Shown here: positions 9,758 through 17,887 of the stretch, in pieces | How positions within the stretch are numbered: position 1 is the first letter of the stretch | Layout: the number at the start of each line of letters is the position of its first letter | NCBI RefSeq assembly: GCF_013870525.1 | Contig: NZ_JACBXD010000016.1 | Location: forward strand, 57,797 to 121,796 | Source: Amycolatopsis pittospori | GTDB lineage: Bacteria > Actinomycetota > Actinomycetes > Mycobacteriales > Pseudonocardiaceae | Reading direction: 5' to 3' | DNA: 64,000 nt | Translations under genes and position numbers: made by a program | Notes under the pieces: generated by a model | Told to the model about the DNA's origin: nothing | What the model saw: the letters and a program-made list of their open reading frames with translations, nothing else | Databases searched by the model: none

Positions 9758-9848
9758 GTCGTTCACTCCAAAATCCTTGGTGCGCGGCCGTTTTCGGGCG
9801 CGTTCGTACACCGGGGCGGCTCGCGCACCGGTCAGGGGAAGGGCGGGG

Positions 9849-10328
9849 TCAGCTCTCGGGCAGGGAATCCGCGGTGCCGGTGTAGAACCCCACGACACCG
9901 GTCAAGAAGTTCTCGACGACGTCCCGGCCTTCGGGGCCCAGCGCTTCGACCAGGCCTTCCAGACCGCTGAGCAGCGGCTGGAGATGGCCGAAGATCCTGG
10001 TCACCGACTCCTGGACCGGCTCGACCAGCACCTTGCGACGGTCGGTGGCGTGCGGGCGGCGGACGACGTGCCCGGCTTTTTCGAGCCTGTCGACGACATG
10101 CGTGCTCGCCGCCGTCGAAACCCGCAGCCGATCAGCCAGATCCTTCGCCGTCAGCGGCCCTTCGCTGATGAGGTGCTCCATCGCGGCGAGGTCCGTGGCG
10201 TTGATCCCCAGGGCCCCGCTCAGGCGCTTCTCGATGACTCGCGTCAGCGTGCCCACCTCTTGCAGGCGTTCCATCACCGCGTTGCCCACGCCGGGGAACT
10301 CGACCTGCCACGAGCCGGATGAAGTCAT
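9849..10328 (-). CDS. MarR family transcriptional regulator
   Basis: A 159-residue winged-helix regulator. The recognition region reads LTAKDLADRLRVSTAASTH followed by VVDRLEKAGHVVRR and the wing (HATDRRKVLV), the standard MarR pattern. Helices at both ends would form the dimer interface. It is the first gene of an operon with the MFS exporter and FAD monooxygenase. A palindrome just upstream (10351-10369) is probably its own operator, giving ligand-relieved self-repression (inference). Confidence 0.9.
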   Translation of the reverse strand: MTSSGSWQVEFPGVGNAVMERLQEVGTLTRVIEKRLSGALGINATDLAAMEHLISEGPLTAKDLADRLRVSTAASTHVVDRLEKAGHVVRRPHATDRRKVLVEPVQESVTRIFGHLQPLLSGLEGLVEALGPEGRDVVENFLTGVVGFYTGTADSLPES

Positions 10329-10350
10329 ACCAAGAAGCTTACTAGATTAG

Positions 10351-10369
10351 TCGCTAAACAAGTTAGCGA
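10351..10369. promoter_or_regulatory. operator palindrome of the MarR operon
   Basis: TCGCTAA, five bases, TTAGCGA: perfect 7-base arms 22 bases above the MarR ATG. A second, overlapping pair TTAG-TCG-CTAA (10347-10357) shares the left arm. The AT-rich local sequence in a GC-rich region suits a promoter with a MarR dimer site. Confidence 0.65.
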
Positions 10370-10391
10370 GTTGGCTGTGACTGCCGACACC

Positions 10392-12179
10392 TCACGACCG
10401 ATAGAGCGCGTCGATCTCCTCGGCATAGGTCTCCGCGATCGACGCCCGCTTGAGCTTCATCGTCGGCGTCAGCTCGACACCACCCGGTTCCCAATGGACC
10501 GGCAGCACGGTGAACTCCTTGATCTGCTCGACGCGGGAGAGCCTGCCGTTGGCCCGCTCGACCGCATCGGCGATCTCCTGACGCAGCAAAGGATGCGCGG
10601 ACAGTGTGGCGGGATCCGCCGGGAGGCCGTGGCGCTCGGCGAAGGCCGCGGCCGTATCCGGGTCGAGGGTGATCAACGCGACCACACAGGGACGCCGGTC
10701 GCCGATCGCCACCGCCGAACCGATCAGGGCGCCCGCCGATTTGAGCGCGTTCTCGATGTTGGACGGCGACATGTTCTTGCCCGCCGCGTTGATGATCAGT
10801 TCCTTTTTGCGGTCCACAATGGACACGTAGCCGTCGTCGTCGATGGCGGCGATGTCGCCGGTGTGCAGCCAGCCGTCGGCGTCGATCGCCTCGGCGGTCC
10901 GCTCCGGGTCGTTCCGGTAGCCGCGCATCAGGGCGGGGCTGCGCATCAGCAGTTCCCCGTCGTCGGCAAGCCGGAGTTCGGCGCCGTACTGGGCCTTGCC
11001 GACGGTGCCGGGCCGGATCGCGTGACGCGGATTGAGCGTGCCGTGGACCGAGGTCTCCGACATCGCCCAGCCTTCGCAGACCGGCAGCCCGACGGCCATC
11101 AGGAATTCCAGCGTGTCGACCGCGATCGGGGCGGCGCCGCTGATCGGGATCACGCAGGCGTCCAGCCCTATCTTGGCGAGCAAGCGGTCGAGGACGAGCC
11201 GGCGTGCCAGCCGATGCCGCAAGCGCGACCAGCCGGAAGGCCGCTCATCGCGCACCGTGGACAGGCCGGCGCGAAGTGCCCATTCGGCGAGCTTCCGCCG
11301 GACACCGGGCTGGGCCGCGACGGCCTGTTCGATCCCGGCTTTGACCTTGTACCAGAGCATCGGGACACCGAGGAAGACCGTCGGACGGACGGCGGGCAGC
11401 GTGGCCACGACGGCTTTCGGGTTCGCCACGCAGGTGATCGTCGCCGCCGAGACGACCGGGAAGTAATGCGCGAAGTACCGGTTGGCCAGATGCGCGTCCG
11501 GCAGGAACGAGAGCACGCGCCCGTTGTCGACAGCGTCGGCGATGTCGCGCGATTCCAGCGCGGCGCCCATGCTGTAGGCGAGGTTGCGATGGGTGAGTTC
11601 GACACCCTTGGGCGGTCCGGTGGTGCCGGAGGTATAGATCAGCGTCAGCACGTCGTCCGGGCCGACGGCGCGCCACGAGGCGGCGAAGTCGAAGTCCGGC
11701 GACTCGGCTTTTTCCAGTTCGGCAAGGGAAACCGTACCCTCGGGGGCGCCGTCCACGCAGACGACGAGGTCCGCTTTCCGCACCCGCGGCAGGAATTGTT
11801 CCTCGCAGACCACGATCCGGTTCTCCGCGTTCGCGAACAGGTACTCGATCTGTTCGGCGGAACTGGTGTTGTACACCGAGAACGGGATGGCGCCCAGGTG
11901 GATCGCCGCCATGTCGACAAGATGGAATTCTGGCCGGTTGGTCAACATGAGCGCCACCGTGTTCCCGGGCCGGACACCGAGCGCGTGCAGCCCTTCGGCC
12001 AAGCGCCGCACTCGTTCGCCGTACTGCCGCCAGGTGAGCGACACCGCGTCGTCCGGCGTCCGCAGCGCGACGACGTCGCCGAACTCCGCGACCGTGTGCT
12101 GGAAAACCTGGCACAGACTGGGAATCTCTCGCAGTTCGGCCGCGCCGAGCCGCCCGGACCGGTGGACGCCGTCTCCCAT
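10392..12179 (-). CDS. long-chain fatty acid-CoA ligase (FadD-type)
   Basis: A 595-residue ANL-superfamily ligase that activates fatty acids to acyl-CoA through an acyl-adenylate. The P-loop-like A3 motif is YTSGTTGPPKGVE, the A5 region has GWAMSETSVHGT, and the A8 region has GWLHTGDIAAIDDDGY, with the catalytic lysine in the C-terminal GKNMSPSNIE segment. Length and motifs match the FadD15-like group. GGGAG precedes the ATG. It is divergent from a TetR regulator, and an operator lies between them, so it probably belongs to a lipid-responsive regulon with the secreted lipase downstream. Confidence 0.92.
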   Translation of the reverse strand: MGDGVHRSGRLGAAELREIPSLCQVFQHTVAEFGDVVALRTPDDAVSLTWRQYGERVRRLAEGLHALGVRPGNTVALMLTNRPEFHLVDMAAIHLGAIPFSVYNTSSAEQIEYLFANAENRIVVCEEQFLPRVRKADLVVCVDGAPEGTVSLAELEKAESPDFDFAASWRAVGPDDVLTLIYTSGTTGPPKGVELTHRNLAYSMGAALESRDIADAVDNGRVLSFLPDAHLANRYFAHYFPVVSAATITCVANPKAVVATLPAVRPTVFLGVPMLWYKVKAGIEQAVAAQPGVRRKLAEWALRAGLSTVRDERPSGWSRLRHRLARRLVLDRLLAKIGLDACVIPISGAAPIAVDTLEFLMAVGLPVCEGWAMSETSVHGTLNPRHAIRPGTVGKAQYGAELRLADDGELLMRSPALMRGYRNDPERTAEAIDADGWLHTGDIAAIDDDGYVSIVDRKKELIINAAGKNMSPSNIENALKSAGALIGSAVAIGDRRPCVVALITLDPDTAAAFAERHGLPADPATLSAHPLLRQEIADAVERANGRLSRVEQIKEFTVLPVHWEPGGVELTPTMKLKRASIAETYAEEIDALYRS

Positions 12180-12194
12180 GCGCTCTCCCAGGAT

Positions 12195-12231
12195 TAATAC
12201 AAACGTATCAGTTAGATTGATACGCTAGTAT
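12195..12231. promoter_or_regulatory. TetR operator between fadD-type gene and tetR gene
   Basis: TAATAC-N4-GTATCA (12195-12210) overlaps CGTATCA-N7-TGATACG (12204-12224). The same pair of patterns recurs before the lipase gene at 12965-12994. A TAGTAT hexamer at 12226-12231 could be the -10 for the TetR gene. Confidence 0.7.
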
Positions 12232-12254
12232 CGGTTCGACCGAAGGGGAAGTCA

Positions 12255-12905
12255 ATGACCGGTAGTCGCGGCAAGCAGCAGGCACGGAGCCGGGAGCGCC
12301 GGGAGTTGCTGCTCCGCGCCGCGATGCAGCTGATCTGCGACAGCGGCGTCAAGGCGGTGACCCACCGCGCGGTTTCCGCCAGCGCCGGCCTGCCCCAGGC
12401 CGCGGCCGGTTACTACTTCGCGACCAGCGAAGAGCTCATCGCGGAGGCGCTGCGCTTCCACATCCACGAGCGGATCGAGATCGTCCAAGTCCTGCTCGCG
12501 GACGTCGTGCGCGGCGCGAAGTCCGTGCTGGACATCGGTGAGCGGCTCACGAACGCCCTCGTGGCCGGCAAATTCGGCGTGACCGTCGCCCAGTACGAGC
12601 TGTACATGGAGGCCGCGCGGAACCCGGCCATGCGCACCGTGGTCGACGAGGCGATGAGCGCCTTCGAAGCGTCGGCCGCCCCCCTGCTCGCGTCGCTCGG
12701 CGTCGCCGATTCCCGGCAGGCAGCCAAGGCATTCATGGCCTTGCTGGACGGCCTGGCCCTGCACCGGCTGGCCAATCCGCAGCCGACCGAAGCGGACCTC
12801 GAGCTCACGAACCGTTCGATACAAGGACTTTTCCTCGCCTTCGTGACGGACCCCGGCGAACTGCGCCGTCAGACCAGCCTCCCGATCCCGGACGCGAAGC
12901 CGTAA
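12255..12905 (+). CDS. TetR family transcriptional regulator
   Basis: A 216-residue TetR-type repressor. The N-terminal helix-turn-helix runs over residues 15-60 (ICDSGVKAVTHRAVSASAG, then AAAGYYFATSEEL), and the rest is an all-helical ligand domain. GGGGAA precedes the ATG. It is divergent from the fatty acid-CoA ligase. Because the same operator stands before it and before the lipase operon, it likely represses itself, the ligase and the lipase pair, with a fatty acid or acyl-CoA as a plausible inducer (inference). Confidence 0.9.
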   Translation: MTGSRGKQQARSRERRELLLRAAMQLICDSGVKAVTHRAVSASAGLPQAAAGYYFATSEELIAEALRFHIHERIEIVQVLLADVVRGAKSVLDIGERLTNALVAGKFGVTVAQYELYMEAARNPAMRTVVDEAMSAFEASAAPLLASLGVADSRQAAKAFMALLDGLALHRLANPQPTEADLELTNRSIQGLFLAFVTDPGELRRQTSLPIPDAKP

Positions 12906-12932
12906 TCCGATCACCCTCACGTTCGGTGATCG

Positions 12933-12994
12933 TTGACACACTCCTGGGCTCTGATCGATACTCCTGTATCAGAAAAATTGATACACATGTATTA
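12933..12994 (+). promoter_or_regulatory. promoter and TetR operator of the lipase operon
   Basis: A consensus -35 TTGACA (12933-12938) is followed after 18 bases by GATACT (12957-12962). Directly after it lies TGTATCA-N7-TGATACA (12965-12985), overlapping TGATAC-N4-GTATTA (12979-12994). The latter is the inverse of the 12195-12210 site with the same spacing. A repressor bound here would cover the transcription start. Confidence 0.7.
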
Positions 12995-13020
12995 GTTTGG
13001 CGCGTGCTCAAGGAGGAGCG

Positions 13021-14244
13021 ATGGAGTCCAGACCAGTACTGCGATCGATGATGCTGGCAGGCGTCATGATCATCTCGCTGGCGACGGGGGCCGGGGTCGC
13101 CACGGCGGCACCGTCGGCGGCTCCCTCGACGCAGACAGCGATCCCGAGGCCCGACGACGATCCGTTCTACCGCCCGCCCGCAGGATTCGAGGCACGACCG
13201 CCGGGCTCCGTCCTCCGCAAACGCGAAGTGAAGGTCAGCACCTACCTCATCCCCACCCCGGTCCGCGCCTACCAGGTACTGGTGCGCTCGACCGACGTCG
13301 CCGACCGGCCGATCGCGACGGTCAGCACGATCATGGTGCCGCTCACCGCGCCCGCGAGCGGCAAACGCACGCTGCTGTCCTACCAGAGCGCGATCGACAG
13401 CCTCGGCACGCACTGCAATCCGTCGTACGAACTGCGGACCGGACTGCAGAAGGACTCCAGCGCGGTGGCCACCGCGCTGCTCAACGGCTGGGTCGCCATC
13501 CAGACCGACTACCAGGGCCCCCGGATGTCGTGGATCGCCGGCAAGGTGGCGGGACGCGCGACGCTCGACGGCATCCGCGCGGCGCTGGCCCTGCCCGAAG
13601 CCGGTCTCGGCCCGGCCGCGCCGGTCGCGGCCTGGGGTTACTCCGGCGGCGGGCACGCCACCGCGTGGGCGGCACAGGAACAGCCTGCCTACGCACCCGA
13701 ACTGGACGTGAAAGCCTGGGTGGCCAACGCTTTCACCGGTGACCTCCGCAAGACCGTCGAGGGGATCGACGGCGGCCCGTTCTCCGGATTCGCGCTCGCC
13801 GCGATGGTCGGCCTGTCCCGCGAATACTCCACTTTGGACCCGTTCAACGACAAGGGAAAGCAGCTGGCGGAACGGATCGGTGACGACTGCGTCGTCGAAT
13901 TGGTCGCGGGCAACCCGTTCCAGCGCGTGAACGACTACACCCGGTTCGACATCTACCACAACGCCGACGTCGACGCGGTGCTCGCGGACAACTACGTCGG
14001 CACCCGCGCGCCGAAGGGTCCGGTCCTCGTCCAGCAGTCCCGCTTCGACGAAATCGTTTCGCCCGAATACAACCGGGGCTCGGTCGCGGACTGGTGCGCG
14101 CGCGGCGCGAACGTCGAGTACCACCTGTCGAACGTGCCCGAACACATCACGTACGCCCTCGCGAGCGTGCCCTACGCCGTCTCCTGGATCAGCCAACGAC
14201 TGCACGGCGTCCCGACCGCCGGGAACTGCGGGAGGACTTCATGA
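13021..14244 (+). CDS. secreted lipase (LIP/secretory lipase family)
   Basis: A 407-residue exported lipase. A signal peptide is visible (hydrophobic LAGVMIISLATGAGVATAAP). The nucleophile serine is in GYSGGGHA; the acid probably lies in SRFDEIVSP and the histidine in PEHITYA near the C-terminus, as in the family with Candida-type secretory lipases. AAGGAGGA precedes the ATG; an upstream in-frame GTG was rejected. The stop overlaps the next start as ATGA. Regulation by the TetR protein is inferred from the operator upstream. It probably releases fatty acids outside the cell for the acyl-CoA ligase. Confidence 0.88.
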   Translation: MESRPVLRSMMLAGVMIISLATGAGVATAAPSAAPSTQTAIPRPDDDPFYRPPAGFEARPPGSVLRKREVKVSTYLIPTPVRAYQVLVRSTDVADRPIATVSTIMVPLTAPASGKRTLLSYQSAIDSLGTHCNPSYELRTGLQKDSSAVATALLNGWVAIQTDYQGPRMSWIAGKVAGRATLDGIRAALALPEAGLGPAAPVAAWGYSGGGHATAWAAQEQPAYAPELDVKAWVANAFTGDLRKTVEGIDGGPFSGFALAAMVGLSREYSTLDPFNDKGKQLAERIGDDCVVELVAGNPFQRVNDYTRFDIYHNADVDAVLADNYVGTRAPKGPVLVQQSRFDEIVSPEYNRGSVADWCARGANVEYHLSNVPEHITYALASVPYAVSWISQRLHGVPTAGNCGRTS

Positions 14245-15173
14245 CCGGACGCCTTCGAGGGGTCGTCGCGGCCGCCGTCATCGCGGCGGCGGCCTTCACC
14301 GCACCGAGCACCGCTGTCGCCGCCCCGGCCCAGGACTGCGTGCCCTGGCAGGTCCGCACCGTCGCTACCGGACTCGGCCTGCCACTGGAGAATCTCGCCT
14401 TCGACGGCCGGGGCGGGCTCCTGGTGTCCCGGACGTTGTTCGCGGGCACCGGAACCATCGAGCGTGTGACACCCGACGGCGCGGTCAGCACCCTGCTGCC
14501 GGTCCGCGGCCCCGGCGCGCTCACGGTCCGCGGCGACGAGTTGTACCTCAACACCGGGCACCTGACGGTCGACGGCACGCTCGGCCTCAAGACCGGCACC
14601 ATCGACATCTACGACTTCGGCACCGGGAAGCGACGGACGTGGGCCACCGATCTCACGATGCCCGACGGCGGCACGGTGCTGCCGAACGGTGACGCGGTGA
14701 TCAGCACCCTGATCGGCCCGAAACGCGGACTCTGGCTGGTGCGCGAGGAGAATCCGTCAGCGCCGGAACGGTACGGTCCCGATCTGCTCGGTCCCAACGG
14801 CATGGTCGTCAGCAACGACGGCCGCACCCTGTACGTCGCCAACACCGGCGGCCCGGACTTCCAGATCGCCGGGATCGACCTCGCGAACCCTTCCGCACCC
14901 GCGAAGAAGATCCGGCTCCAGGCACCGTGGCCGCTGAACATCATCGACGACCTGACCATCGGCCCCGACGGACGGCTCTACACCGCGGGGGAACACGGCA
15001 TCGTCTACCGCGTCGATCCGGAGTCCGGCTCGACCTGCGCGATCGCCACCGGCGTCCACCTCGGCTCGTCCGTGCGCTTCGGCGCCGGACCGGGCTGGGA
15101 CCCGGCGAGCCTGTACAGCACCGGATTCGATGGTGCCGTACGACGCCTCGTCCCACCTGGCGAAGGTGAGTGA
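14241..15173 (+). CDS. secreted SMP-30/NHL-type beta-propeller protein
   Basis: A 310-residue exported protein with a signal peptide (VVAAAVIAAAAFTAPSTAVA). The body shows propeller-style repeats such as LPNGDAVIST, GPNGMVVSNDGRTLYVANT and TIGPDGRLYTAGEHG, like SMP-30/gluconolactonases and strictosidine-synthase-like enzymes. GGGAGGA precedes the ATG, which overlaps the lipase stop by four bases. A lactonase or sugar-ester role beside the lipase is possible but not shown. A strong hairpin follows the stop. Confidence 0.75.
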   Translation: MTGRLRGVVAAAVIAAAAFTAPSTAVAAPAQDCVPWQVRTVATGLGLPLENLAFDGRGGLLVSRTLFAGTGTIERVTPDGAVSTLLPVRGPGALTVRGDELYLNTGHLTVDGTLGLKTGTIDIYDFGTGKRRTWATDLTMPDGGTVLPNGDAVISTLIGPKRGLWLVREENPSAPERYGPDLLGPNGMVVSNDGRTLYVANTGGPDFQIAGIDLANPSAPAKKIRLQAPWPLNIIDDLTIGPDGRLYTAGEHGIVYRVDPESGSTCAIATGVHLGSSVRFGAGPGWDPASLYSTGFDGAVRRLVPPGEGE

Positions 15174-15182
15174 CGGGCGCTG

Positions 15183-15221
15183 AAGGCGCCGGAACCCGGC
15201 AGGGGCGGGTTCCGGCGCCTT
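15183..15221 (+). terminator. hairpin terminator after the lipase operon
   Basis: Perfect 15-base arms (15183-15197 and 15207-15221) with a nine-base loop, ten bases after the stop. The stem begins AAGGCGCCGG and ends in TT; there is no long T-run, as is common in actinobacteria. Confidence 0.75.
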
Positions 15222-15224
15222 CTC

Positions 15225-15390
15225 CTGCCTGTGGCCGGCCAGGGCCATTCGCCATCGACAGCGGGCGGCGGCACGTCGTCGTTGCGTTTGGGGCTCATGC
15301 CACCCCGGGCTCGGGCACCGGGCCGAAGTCTTCGGCGTCCTGGCTCAGGATCTTGGCAAGCTGCCCGACCTGCTCCCAGAAGATGCACAC
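15225..15390 (-). pseudogene. possible remnant of a RelE-like toxin and its upstream partner
   Basis: On the minus strand an open stretch reads IFWEQVGQLAKILSQDAEDF and stops with an ATGA overlap at 15295-15298. A new frame then opens with MSPKRNDDVPPPAVDGEWP. This opening resembles the first residues of small actinobacterial RelE-like toxins (recalled pattern, unverified). The homology fades after about 22 codons, where the frame runs into the terminator hairpin. No intact partner gene remains. It could also be chance. Confidence 0.3.
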
Positions 15391-15422
15391 ATGCGGGCAT
15401 GCTCATTTGCTAGCATGTGGGC
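15391..15422 (+). promoter_or_regulatory. leaderless promoter and direct repeat before CopG gene
   Basis: TAGCAT (15411-15416) ends six bases before the ATG at 15423, so the message is probably leaderless. The motif CATGCGGGCATG at 15390-15401 recurs as CATGTGGGCATG at 15414-15425, a likely binding site for the ribbon-helix-helix protein encoded next. Confidence 0.5.
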
Positions 15423-15590
15423 ATGACCCCGGCCGCCAAACGGCAATTCAGCGTCTACCTGCCGAACGACCTCATCAGGCGGGTGAAGCACGCCTCTGTC
15501 GACGCGGACGAATCGCTCTCCTCGTTCGTCGAGCGCGTCCTCGAGGACTACCTGGGCCAGAGCCGGACCACCAGTGAGGAACCCTCGTGA
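15423..15590 (+). CDS. small CopG/ribbon-helix-helix protein
   Basis: A 55-residue protein. The N-terminal strand RQFSVYLPNDLIRRVK followed by a second helix (SLSSFVERVLEDYL) is the ribbon-helix-helix fold of CopG/Arc regulators. It is first in an operon with the VOC protein (stop overlaps its ATG as TGATG) and the MFS exporter. Such small proteins repress their own promoter, and a pair of CATGNGGGCATG repeats lies over this promoter. It could be an antitoxin by fold, but no toxin is coupled to it. Confidence 0.75.
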   Translation: MTPAAKRQFSVYLPNDLIRRVKHASVDADESLSSFVERVLEDYLGQSRTTSEEPS

Positions 15591-15937
15591 TGCGAGTGAT
15601 GCCGATCCGCTACAGCTCGGATGTCGCGGCCCTGACGCGGTTCTACGAGGCGCTCGGCCTGCGGGCCGGGCCGTCGTCACGCCCGGGCGGGTGGCTGGAA
15701 ATGCCCGCCGGCGGCGGCATGCTGGCCCTCCACCGCGGGTCCGCCGAGGACGTCGGTCGCTGTGAACTGGCCTTCGAGGCCGACGAACCTCTGGAAGAAG
15801 TGGCGGAGCGCTTGCGGGCAGCCGGATTCGCACCGGACCCGGTGACCGACGAAGGCTTCGGGCACTCGATGCGCGTCCAGGATCCCGACGGGGTGTGGGT
15901 GCAGATCAACCTTTACGACCGGGAGCTCTATACGTGA
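15590..15937 (+). CDS. VOC (glyoxalase/bleomycin-resistance) family protein
   Basis: A 115-residue vicinal-oxygen-chelate protein. It has the beta-alpha-beta-beta-beta modules of the family (VAALTRFYEALGL opening, then VQDPDGVWVQINL at the end). Members bind metals and act as glyoxalases, dioxygenases or drug-binding proteins. The ATG overlaps the CopG stop by one base; a GTG three bases earlier is an alternative. GAGGA lies nine bases upstream. The stop overlaps the MFS start as GTGA. A drug-binding role beside an exporter is inference. Confidence 0.8.
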   Translation: MRVMPIRYSSDVAALTRFYEALGLRAGPSSRPGGWLEMPAGGGMLALHRGSAEDVGRCELAFEADEPLEEVAERLRAAGFAPDPVTDEGFGHSMRVQDPDGVWVQINLYDRELYT

Positions 15938-17208
15938 GCGGTGGCCGGCTCACGCATCGCACGGGATCGCTGGTCCTCGCGGCCGGGATCGTCGCGCTCG
16001 AATTCGCGGCCGCCGTCACCGGCTTCGTCGGCTCCACCCTCCTGCCGATCGTCACCGTAGACCTGGACGCGAAAAGCGACCTCGGACTCCTGATCGCCGG
16101 GTCCAGCCTGGGGTTGTTCGTCGCCCTTCCGCTGGCGAGCCGGGTCCTGGGGCGGCTCGGCGCGCGCGGCACCCTCGCCGCCGGGATGCTCGCGTACCTC
16201 GGCGGGCTCGTCCTGGCCGCCACCGCCCGGACGGCGTGGATGTTCGCGCTGGGCCAGTTCTCCAGCGGGCTCGCCAGCGGCCTGCTCGCGGTGTTCGGGA
16301 TCAGTTCCGCGATCCGGCATCTCGACGAACGGCTACGCCTCCGCGTGGTCGCGGCGTCGTCGGCGATGTGGATCGTGCCCGCTCTGGTCGGCCCGGCGGC
16401 GACACTGGGCCTGGAACATCTCGTGGGCTGGCGCTGGACCCTGCTGCTACCGATTCCGTTCGTCCTTTTCGGACGGTTGCTGGTCGTGCGTGCCGTCCGC
16501 GACGATCCTCCCGCCGAGGCCGCCCGGCCGCTGGGGCGGACACTGCTGGTCCCGCTGGGCGCGGCGGTCGTCGTGCTGAGCACGGGATCGTGGCCGGTCG
16601 CGCTCGTCGGCGCGGCGATCACGGTGGCCGGGATGATCGCGATCCTGCCCGCGGGAACCGCCCGCCTGCGGCCCGGGACCCCCGCCGCGCTCGGCGCGAT
16701 GGTGCTGTTCGCGATCGGCTATTTCGGCGCGGACAGCCTGATCACCGTCCTGCTGACGAGCGGTTTCCACCTGGGCCTCGGGCAGGCCGCGATCGTCCTG
16801 AGCGCCGCCCCGCTCGGCTGGGCGGTGACGAGCCTGCTGGCCGCCCAGTTCACCTCGGCACGACGTTTTCCCGTGGCGGGCTTGAGCATCACCGCCCTCG
16901 GCACGGCCGTGCTGGCCGTCGCACTCGCCGTCGGCGGATCGTTCGCCGTGGTGCTCGCCGCGTGGGCGGTGGCCGGAATCGGTGTCGGCCTCGCCTACCC
17001 CGGCCTGTACATCAGAGCGACCACCGCCGGCGCGAGCGGCTTCACCGCCACCGAACTCGCCACCGCGGTCATCACGGCCGAATGCATCGGTCAGCTCCTG
17101 GGTCGCGCCATCGGCGGCACCTTGAGCTCGGCCGGCGGACTGCTCGGCGCGTACGTCTTGTTCGCGGTCGCGTTGCTGGCCGCCGCCGGTGCGGCGAGGC
17201 GGACCTGA
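15934..17208 (+). CDS. MFS transporter
   Basis: A 424-residue polytopic membrane protein with about 12 hydrophobic helices (opening LVLAAGIVALEFAAAVTGFV). The cytoplasmic loop motif is weak (SRVLGRLGARG), typical of the drug:proton antiporter branch of the major facilitator superfamily. The GTG start overlaps the VOC stop as GTGA, so the three genes from 15423 are translationally coupled. Export of a toxic compound is the likely role; the substrate is unknown. Confidence 0.82.
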   Translation: MSGGRLTHRTGSLVLAAGIVALEFAAAVTGFVGSTLLPIVTVDLDAKSDLGLLIAGSSLGLFVALPLASRVLGRLGARGTLAAGMLAYLGGLVLAATARTAWMFALGQFSSGLASGLLAVFGISSAIRHLDERLRLRVVAASSAMWIVPALVGPAATLGLEHLVGWRWTLLLPIPFVLFGRLLVVRAVRDDPPAEAARPLGRTLLVPLGAAVVVLSTGSWPVALVGAAITVAGMIAILPAGTARLRPGTPAALGAMVLFAIGYFGADSLITVLLTSGFHLGLGQAAIVLSAAPLGWAVTSLLAAQFTSARRFPVAGLSITALGTAVLAVALAVGGSFAVVLAAWAVAGIGVGLAYPGLYIRATTAGASGFTATELATAVITAECIGQLLGRAIGGTLSSAGGLLGAYVLFAVALLAAAGAARRT

Positions 17209-17254
17209 ACCCCGGTAACCGGCGGCGTTGTCCTTGTCGCTGTACGGTTTTCCC

Positions 17255-17869
17255 ATGGTGCGAGGAGTCGGCCGGACCGAAGGGATGCTCCTGGCCGGCG
17301 TGGTGCTCGCGGCACTCGTGGCGACCGGCATCCAGGCGAAGTCGCTCGGCACCTGGTTCCTCGAAGTCGTCTGGGTCCTGATCGGACTGCCACTGGTGAT
17401 CGCGCTGCGCCGACGCTTTCCGTTGACCCGGTTGCTCTGCTGGTTGCTGGTGCTTCACGCGCTCGTGCTGTGCTACGGCGGGCAGTACACGTACGCGGAG
17501 ACCCCGCTCGGGGAATGGGTGCAGGAATGGCTGGGCACGCAGCGGAACAACTACGACCGGCTCGGCCACTTCGTCCAGGGTTTCGTCCCCGCGATCGCGG
17601 TACGCGAGGTGCTCCTGCGCCGGACGCCGCTGCGTCCGGGCGGCTGGGTCTCGTTCCTGACCGTCTGCGTATGCCTGGCGATCGGCGCCTGTTTCGAGTT
17701 CGTGGAATGGTTCAGCGCACTCGTCGCCGGGTCGGGCGCGGACGATTTCCTCGCCACGCAAGGCGATGTCTGGGACACCCAGTGGGACATGTTCCTTTGC
17801 CTGTGCGGCGCGGTGCTTTCCCTCTTGTTCCTGCGCCGGGTGCACGATCGGCAGCTCGCCGGGCGATGA
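17255..17869 (+). CDS. DUF2238 (YjdF-like) membrane protein
   Basis: A 204-residue protein with about six membrane helices, matching the E. coli YjdF family: conserved YDRLGHFVQGFVPAIAVRE after helix 3, then CFEFVEWFSAL and GDVWDTQWDMFLCLCGA. The function of the family is not known. The ATG at 17255 has no ribosome site; TACGGT (17243-17248) ends six bases upstream, pointing to a leaderless message. The stop codon lies inside a hairpin shared with the convergent secretion-module gene. Confidence 0.85.
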   Translation: MVRGVGRTEGMLLAGVVLAALVATGIQAKSLGTWFLEVVWVLIGLPLVIALRRRFPLTRLLCWLLVLHALVLCYGGQYTYAETPLGEWVQEWLGTQRNNYDRLGHFVQGFVPAIAVREVLLRRTPLRPGGWVSFLTVCVCLAIGACFEFVEWFSALVAGSGADDFLATQGDVWDTQWDMFLCLCGAVLSLLFLRRVHDRQLAGR

Positions 17870-17885
17870 ACGGCGAGCTGCCGAT
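17847..17885. terminator. bidirectional hairpin over the DUF2238 stop
   Basis: Perfect 15-base arms (17847-17861 and 17871-17885) with a nine-base loop. The loop holds the TGA of the DUF2238 gene, and the hairpin stands three bases from the stop of the convergent gene, so it can end both transcripts. Confidence 0.7.
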
Positions 17886-17887
17886 GA

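Noticed and set aside
12805..14205. Long minus-strand frame opposite the lipase
   Set aside because: Mirror frame of a recognised secreted lipase with signal peptide and ribosome site on the plus strand.
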